Of a DNA stretch of 10,482 nucleotides, positions 7,874 to 10,482 are shown one piece after another. A model generated the notes under the pieces. That model saw only the letters and a list, made by a program, of their open reading frames with translations, searched no databases and was not told the origin of the DNA. Numbering within the stretch: the first letter of the stretch is position 1; every line of letters begins with the position of its first letter. Source of the stretch: Larix sibirica. Its lineage: Eukaryota > Streptophyta > Pinopsida > Pinales > Pinaceae. The stretch covers positions 27,725 through 38,206 of the forward strand of contig NWUY0300001064.1 in NCBI GenBank assembly GCA_004151065.3, read 5' to 3'. Both the position numbers and the translations under genes were made by a program.

Positions 7874-8241
7874 TATCACTATCCTTAAACATTAGGGGGG
7901 TGGGAGGGTGTCCCAAATTATTATCCCTTAGAAGAATCCTCGAGGTGGTTCAACTAGATTTAATTTTATCCATGAAACTATGGTGTGTGGGTATAAAGCT
8001 AGGGGAATTTTTGCTAAATTACTGGTGGATTGGGATTTTTGTACATTTGACTNCCTTGTGGTTTCCCCGAGAGAAATATTGTGTTCATTGTGTTCTTGTT
8101 GTGCTTGTATTTCTTTCAGTGATAGATTGTTTAATGTTATATGCTAAACAAGTAAAAACTAACACGAATGATGCTTTGTTTGGTCTTCTTCTAGCTTATA
8201 GTCCAAAATATTTATTTGGGACCTATTTAATATGTGCATAG
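7870..8241 (+). pseudogene. Plant LINE ORF2 fragment: N-terminus of the APE-type endonuclease
   Basis: The ATG at 7870 starts MISLSLNIRGVGGCPK followed by a Leu/Arg-rich helix and LDLI. This is the usual opening of plant LINE ORF2 endonucleases, where the Asn of the N-I-R-G motif is a metal-site residue. Around 7957-7968 the signal moves one frame: FIHETM (7965-7982) gives the expected Glu-Thr-Met catalytic Glu box, then YKAR and VDWDFCTFD (8025-8051). The 123-codon open frame read straight through is therefore a frameshift product. The N at 8053 lies in the next codon. Beyond it the match is unclear; FGLLLAYSPKYLF (8179-8217) resembles the G-G-L-L-x-A-W-x-P segment and would imply about 115 inserted bases. 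No LINE reverse transcriptase follows. The enzyme would nick target DNA for integration; this copy cannot. Confidence 0.65.
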
Positions 8242-8347
8242 GTCCACTTGACATTTATCATATTTCTAATTCTTTAGAGTATGCATTCATTCTTTCTTTA
8301 GGGTTTCCATGCCAGGCCACCTGGAACTTCATCATGCAAAGGACCCT
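8242..8347. other. Short non-coding stretch after the LINE fragment
   Basis: Nothing is recognised here. It contains no poly(A), so it is not the LINE 3' end. Confidence 0.3.
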
Positions 8348-8450
8348 CCTCCAAATATGTAGAACATGCCTTCAATAAAGTATCGTTGCCCAAATGCTTC
8401 AAAGGTGGAACATGCCTCCAAATATGTGGAATATGCCTCGAATAATGTAT
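8348..8450 (+). repeat. Imperfect direct repeat, two 36-bp copies
   Basis: Copies at 8348-8383 and 8415-8450 both begin CCTCCAAATATGT, share GGAA/AGAA plus ATGCCT, and end in GTAT, with 31 of 36 bases alike by eye and a period of 67. A third partial copy, GTGGAACATGCCT, lies between them (8405-8417). It looks like a small local duplication in non-coding DNA. Confidence 0.6.
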
Positions 8451-9091
8451 AATCCCCTATAATATCATTGTAATATGATTTAAATGGATTTCTGCACAAA
8501 AGATCCCTCCTACAAGGAAGTGGACTCTTGATCAAGCAACCAAATTACTCCATTGACATGGAAGTCTCCTCATCAGCTGGCTTGCTTTGGTTGAACAAGT
8601 GTTTCCACTGGCACATGGCCTCATCCAAGCTTTTGGGGTTCTTGTTCTAGCCTCTTTTCTTGCCGCTTGTTATGTTTTTGGGCATTCTACGAGAGAGGGC
8701 ATTTGATTTCCCATGTGTAGGGAATTCTTGTTTTAGTTGTATTCGACTCCTTAACTTGCCATAAATCATGCTTTGGACCTCTAATATGGTAGGGCTTTCT
8801 TGTCCTAGGGATCCCTTTCTCAACAATCCCAAGTGTGCCATTATGGAATCCCTAGTGCAATGTGCCTCCAAAAGTCTCGATTAAACAATAACTGCTACTG
8901 AGCTCCAAGGGTCTTCTATTGTGCTTGGTGAGAGAAGAAAGGGCCATGAAAATGCAAGATGAACCATGCATTTCCAAGGGGTAGCAATCCTTATTTTGAC
9001 AATTTCATTGCCTATTGCCAATTGCAAGCTATTTATTTTACATATTGGATGTGCGAAAAAATTAATAATTTTGGCACAATTATGTACCATT
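8451..9091. other. No recognised gene
   Basis: Minus-strand openings at 8647-8871 (74 codons, Lys/Arg-rich C-terminus) and 8881-9090 (69 codons) have no motif I know. The copia RT would continue into this stretch on the minus strand, but its expected next motif (Q-M-D-V-x-x-A-F-L) is not visible in any frame. The copia match is lost at about 9092, which suggests a deletion or insertion breakpoint. Confidence 0.3.
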
Positions 9092-9598
9092 AATAGACAT
9101 AATGGTAGTTATAGAAGTATACCTAGAAACAAGAGAAAGGGTTTCATCATAATCAACTACCTTTGTTTGAGAGAACCCTGACGCTACGAATCTGGCTTTG
9201 AATTTCTCGGTGCTCCGACCAGCTACATGCTTTATCGTGTACAACCATCAAGAATCAACTACTAACTTCCTAATTAGTCCTAGAAGAATTTCCCACACAC
9301 CATTACTGATTATGTAGTTGTAATCCTTTATCATGGCATCCTGACATGCTTGTTTTGTGTTTACATCTTGAAAGTTGGAAGGTTCTATCTCTAGAATGGA
9401 AAATGTCATCCATGGACCGTCATGTTTTATGAGGGCTTGATCTAGTATTGAAGACCTTGTTTCAGCAGGTTGCATTTGGAGGGTTTATGGATTGATGGAA
9501 TGTTTGGCATACTTCTAGTTTTTTGATCCTTCATACATACACTTTCATTTGGTTCCACATTGGCACATCACATGGATTTCATTGCTTATTGCCTATTG
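9002..9598 (+). repeat. Near-identical 23-bp direct repeat flanking the copia RT segment
   Basis: Bases 9002-9024 and 9576-9598 both read ATTTCATTGC, then C or T, then TATTGCC, A or T, ATTG: 21 of 23 identical, 574 bases apart. Weaker similarity runs on for about another 10 bases (CAAGCTATTT against GTAGGTTATTT). The recognisable RT core (9092-9475) lies wholly between them. On the minus strand both copies encode A-I-x-N-E-I in an open frame. Confidence 0.5.
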
Positions 9599-10174
9599 GT
9601 AGGTTATTTGAGGAGAGGAGCCTCGTTTGATTACTTCCATACTCATTTGTGGAGTGCCTGGTCTATTGATTGGATTCTTTGCCACTTGGTTGCATTCACA
9701 TAGGATATAGTGCATGCATTGAGTGGAATAACCATTAACTAAGGGGCTCCAAGGTGGTTTAATACATGTTTTGAGGATCACTCCACTTTTGTTGCACGTT
9801 TTCGTAAGAATGCTCAACGTTTGGCCCATGTTATTGAGTTGTTTTGATGGTTTTGGCTAGTGGATGTATGTTGTGACACATGGTTTTGGATTTTTTGGCT
9901 TATTTTGGAGCGCTCCACCTTCGAAGGCACATATCTCTAGGGTGCTCATGTTGGGAGGTTCATTGGTTTGTTGGATGGATGAGTTTGTGGCATTTATTGG
10001 GGAGCATTGCACTAGTGCACACTTATCTAGAGCATCCCAATTCTTTGAAGATTTTGGAAGTTGGAGTTGGTCAAATTGCTCATGCCTTGAGGGTGCCCTA
10101 GCTTTAAGGAGGTAGTTATAACTACCATTGCCCACATTTGCATGCTTATTGAAGAGGTTATGGACCTGATTCAT
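9092..10174 (-). pseudogene. Ty1/copia pol remnant with the N-terminal part of the reverse transcriptase
   Basis: One minus-strand frame runs from 10174 to 9092, about 361 codons, with only six stops (at 9857, 9593, three between 9475 and 9593, and 9248), far fewer than expected in AT-rich DNA. Its last part is clearly copia RT: EPSNFQD (near 9385), QDAMIKDY, GVWEIL, then a TGA one residue before WLYTIKH, then FKARFVASGFSQ, VDYDETLSLVSRYTSI (ending near 9104). These match the fingers of Ty1/copia RT (K-A-R-L-V-A-x-G-x-x-Q and D-Y-x-E-T-F-x-P-V). The upstream 220 codons are Asn/Pro/Gln/Ser-rich with no known motif, possibly the linker between integrase and RT. The catalytic palm and RNase H are missing. 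Confidence 0.72.
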
Positions 10175-10313
10175 GGAGTGCCCTAGATGATTTGTTTCGT
10201 TTTGGCATCTCTAGGTCGTTGACTCTCATGTAGTGGAGCGCTCCCTTAATCATTGCATCATAGCATACTTATGGAGGCATAACTACAATTTACATATTTA
10301 TCAAGGATGCCCA
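9639..10313 (+). repeat. Scattered GGAGYGCYCY-like boxes, two of them palindromes
   Basis: TGGAGCGCTCCA is a perfect 12-base palindrome at 9906-9917, and the core GGAGCGCTCC recurs at 10235-10244. Related words are GGAGTGCCTGG (about 9651), GGGTGCTC (about 9941), GGGTGCCCTAG (10091-10101) and GGAGTGCCCTAG (10175-10186). Segments following some boxes also resemble each other (GGCA..TCTCTAGG at about 9926 and 10205). This could be a degenerate tandem array within or over the copia relic, or coincidence. Confidence 0.3.
10111..10126. repeat. Perfect 16-bp palindrome
   Basis: GGTAGTTATAACTACC equals its own reverse complement. A related GGAGGCATAACTAC occurs at 10273-10286. There is no evidence for a function such as an operator or recombinase site. 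Confidence 0.5.
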
Positions 10314-10482
10314 ACTTTGGAGATGTAATTTAATATTTTTTATGGTACCAAACCCTCCTCTTTGAACAAATTCCACGAGTACACTATCCTTGAGGCATTT
10401 TGTTAGTTTTTCAGAATTTCAATCTGATCTAGGATCTTAACTGAGAGAATAACATGTACAGCATATCAAATCTACATTGTAA
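10175..10482. other. No recognised gene at the right edge
   Basis: The minus-strand copia frame breaks down here, with many stops. No integrase motif is visible and no plus-strand frame is coherent. The minus-strand TTTGGTACCAT at 10342-10352 weakly recalls a primer-binding site but is too divergent to call. Confidence 0.3.

Noticed and set aside
8966-9181. 71-codon plus-strand frame
   Set aside because: It lies partly antisense to the copia RT and has no motif; hydrophobic composition reflects AT-rich codons only.
9864-10115. Overlapping plus-strand frames at 9864-10115 and 9880-10101
   Set aside because: They lie antisense to the minus-strand copia frame, which has a longer coherent run and a recognisable domain at its end.
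10342-10352. Minus-strand TTTGGTACCAT as a copia primer-binding site
   Set aside because: Only 8 of 12 bases match the tRNA-iMet site, and no LTR end is visible beside it.
1-10482. CRISPR array, bacterial operon, tRNA or rRNA
   Set aside because: No regularly spaced identical repeats, ribosome-binding-site-led gene runs, cloverleaf or rRNA signatures were seen; the content is plant retroelement DNA.

Overview
The window looks like nuclear intergenic DNA from a large, repeat-rich plant genome. No intact gene, host exon series, rRNA or tRNA is visible. It is AT-rich, no open frame exceeds about 125 codons, and the recognisable coding remnants are all retrotransposon proteins of plant type: Ty3/gypsy, Ty1/copia and a plant LINE. 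The gypsy remnant resembles a family I associate with gymnosperms, so a conifer-like genome is the best guess, but no species can be named. Many stop codons sit where the family has Trp, Gln or Arg, and several protein motifs jump between frames. This is what long-silenced, cytosine-methylated elements look like after slow decay.

Layout. (1) 3-1262, plus strand: a decayed protein of unknown family (coiled-coil-like start, a 112-codon open middle, a coherent C-terminal part). It ends on a G-run that could be the polypurine tract and 3' LTR edge of an LTR element. (2) 1263-2040: no recognisable gene, possibly LTR or leader. (3) 2143-5137, plus strand: a decayed Ty3/gypsy Gag-Pol. Its order is Gly-rich stretch, two zinc knuckles, aspartic protease, a second Gag/capsid-like domain, then a reverse transcriptase cut off after its thumb/connection. 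RNase H and integrase are absent. (4) 5138-7560: mostly non-coding; it holds a minus-strand tRNA-iMet primer-binding-site look-alike at 5327-5339 and a short imperfect repeat. (5) 7870-8241, plus strand: the 5' end of a plant LINE ORF2 (endonuclease N-terminus), frameshifted, with one ambiguous base at 8053. (6) 8348-8450: a short direct repeat. (7) 9092-10174, minus strand: a decayed Ty1/copia pol frame. Only its last ~130 codons (reverse transcriptase N-terminus) are recognisable, and they are flanked by a near-identical 23-bp direct repeat.

The pieces do not work together as a pathway; they are layers of separate insertions in both orientations. The most interesting feature is the domain order of the gypsy element: a capsid-like domain lies between protease and reverse transcriptase, downstream of the zinc knuckles. 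Second is the unidentified protein at the left edge.
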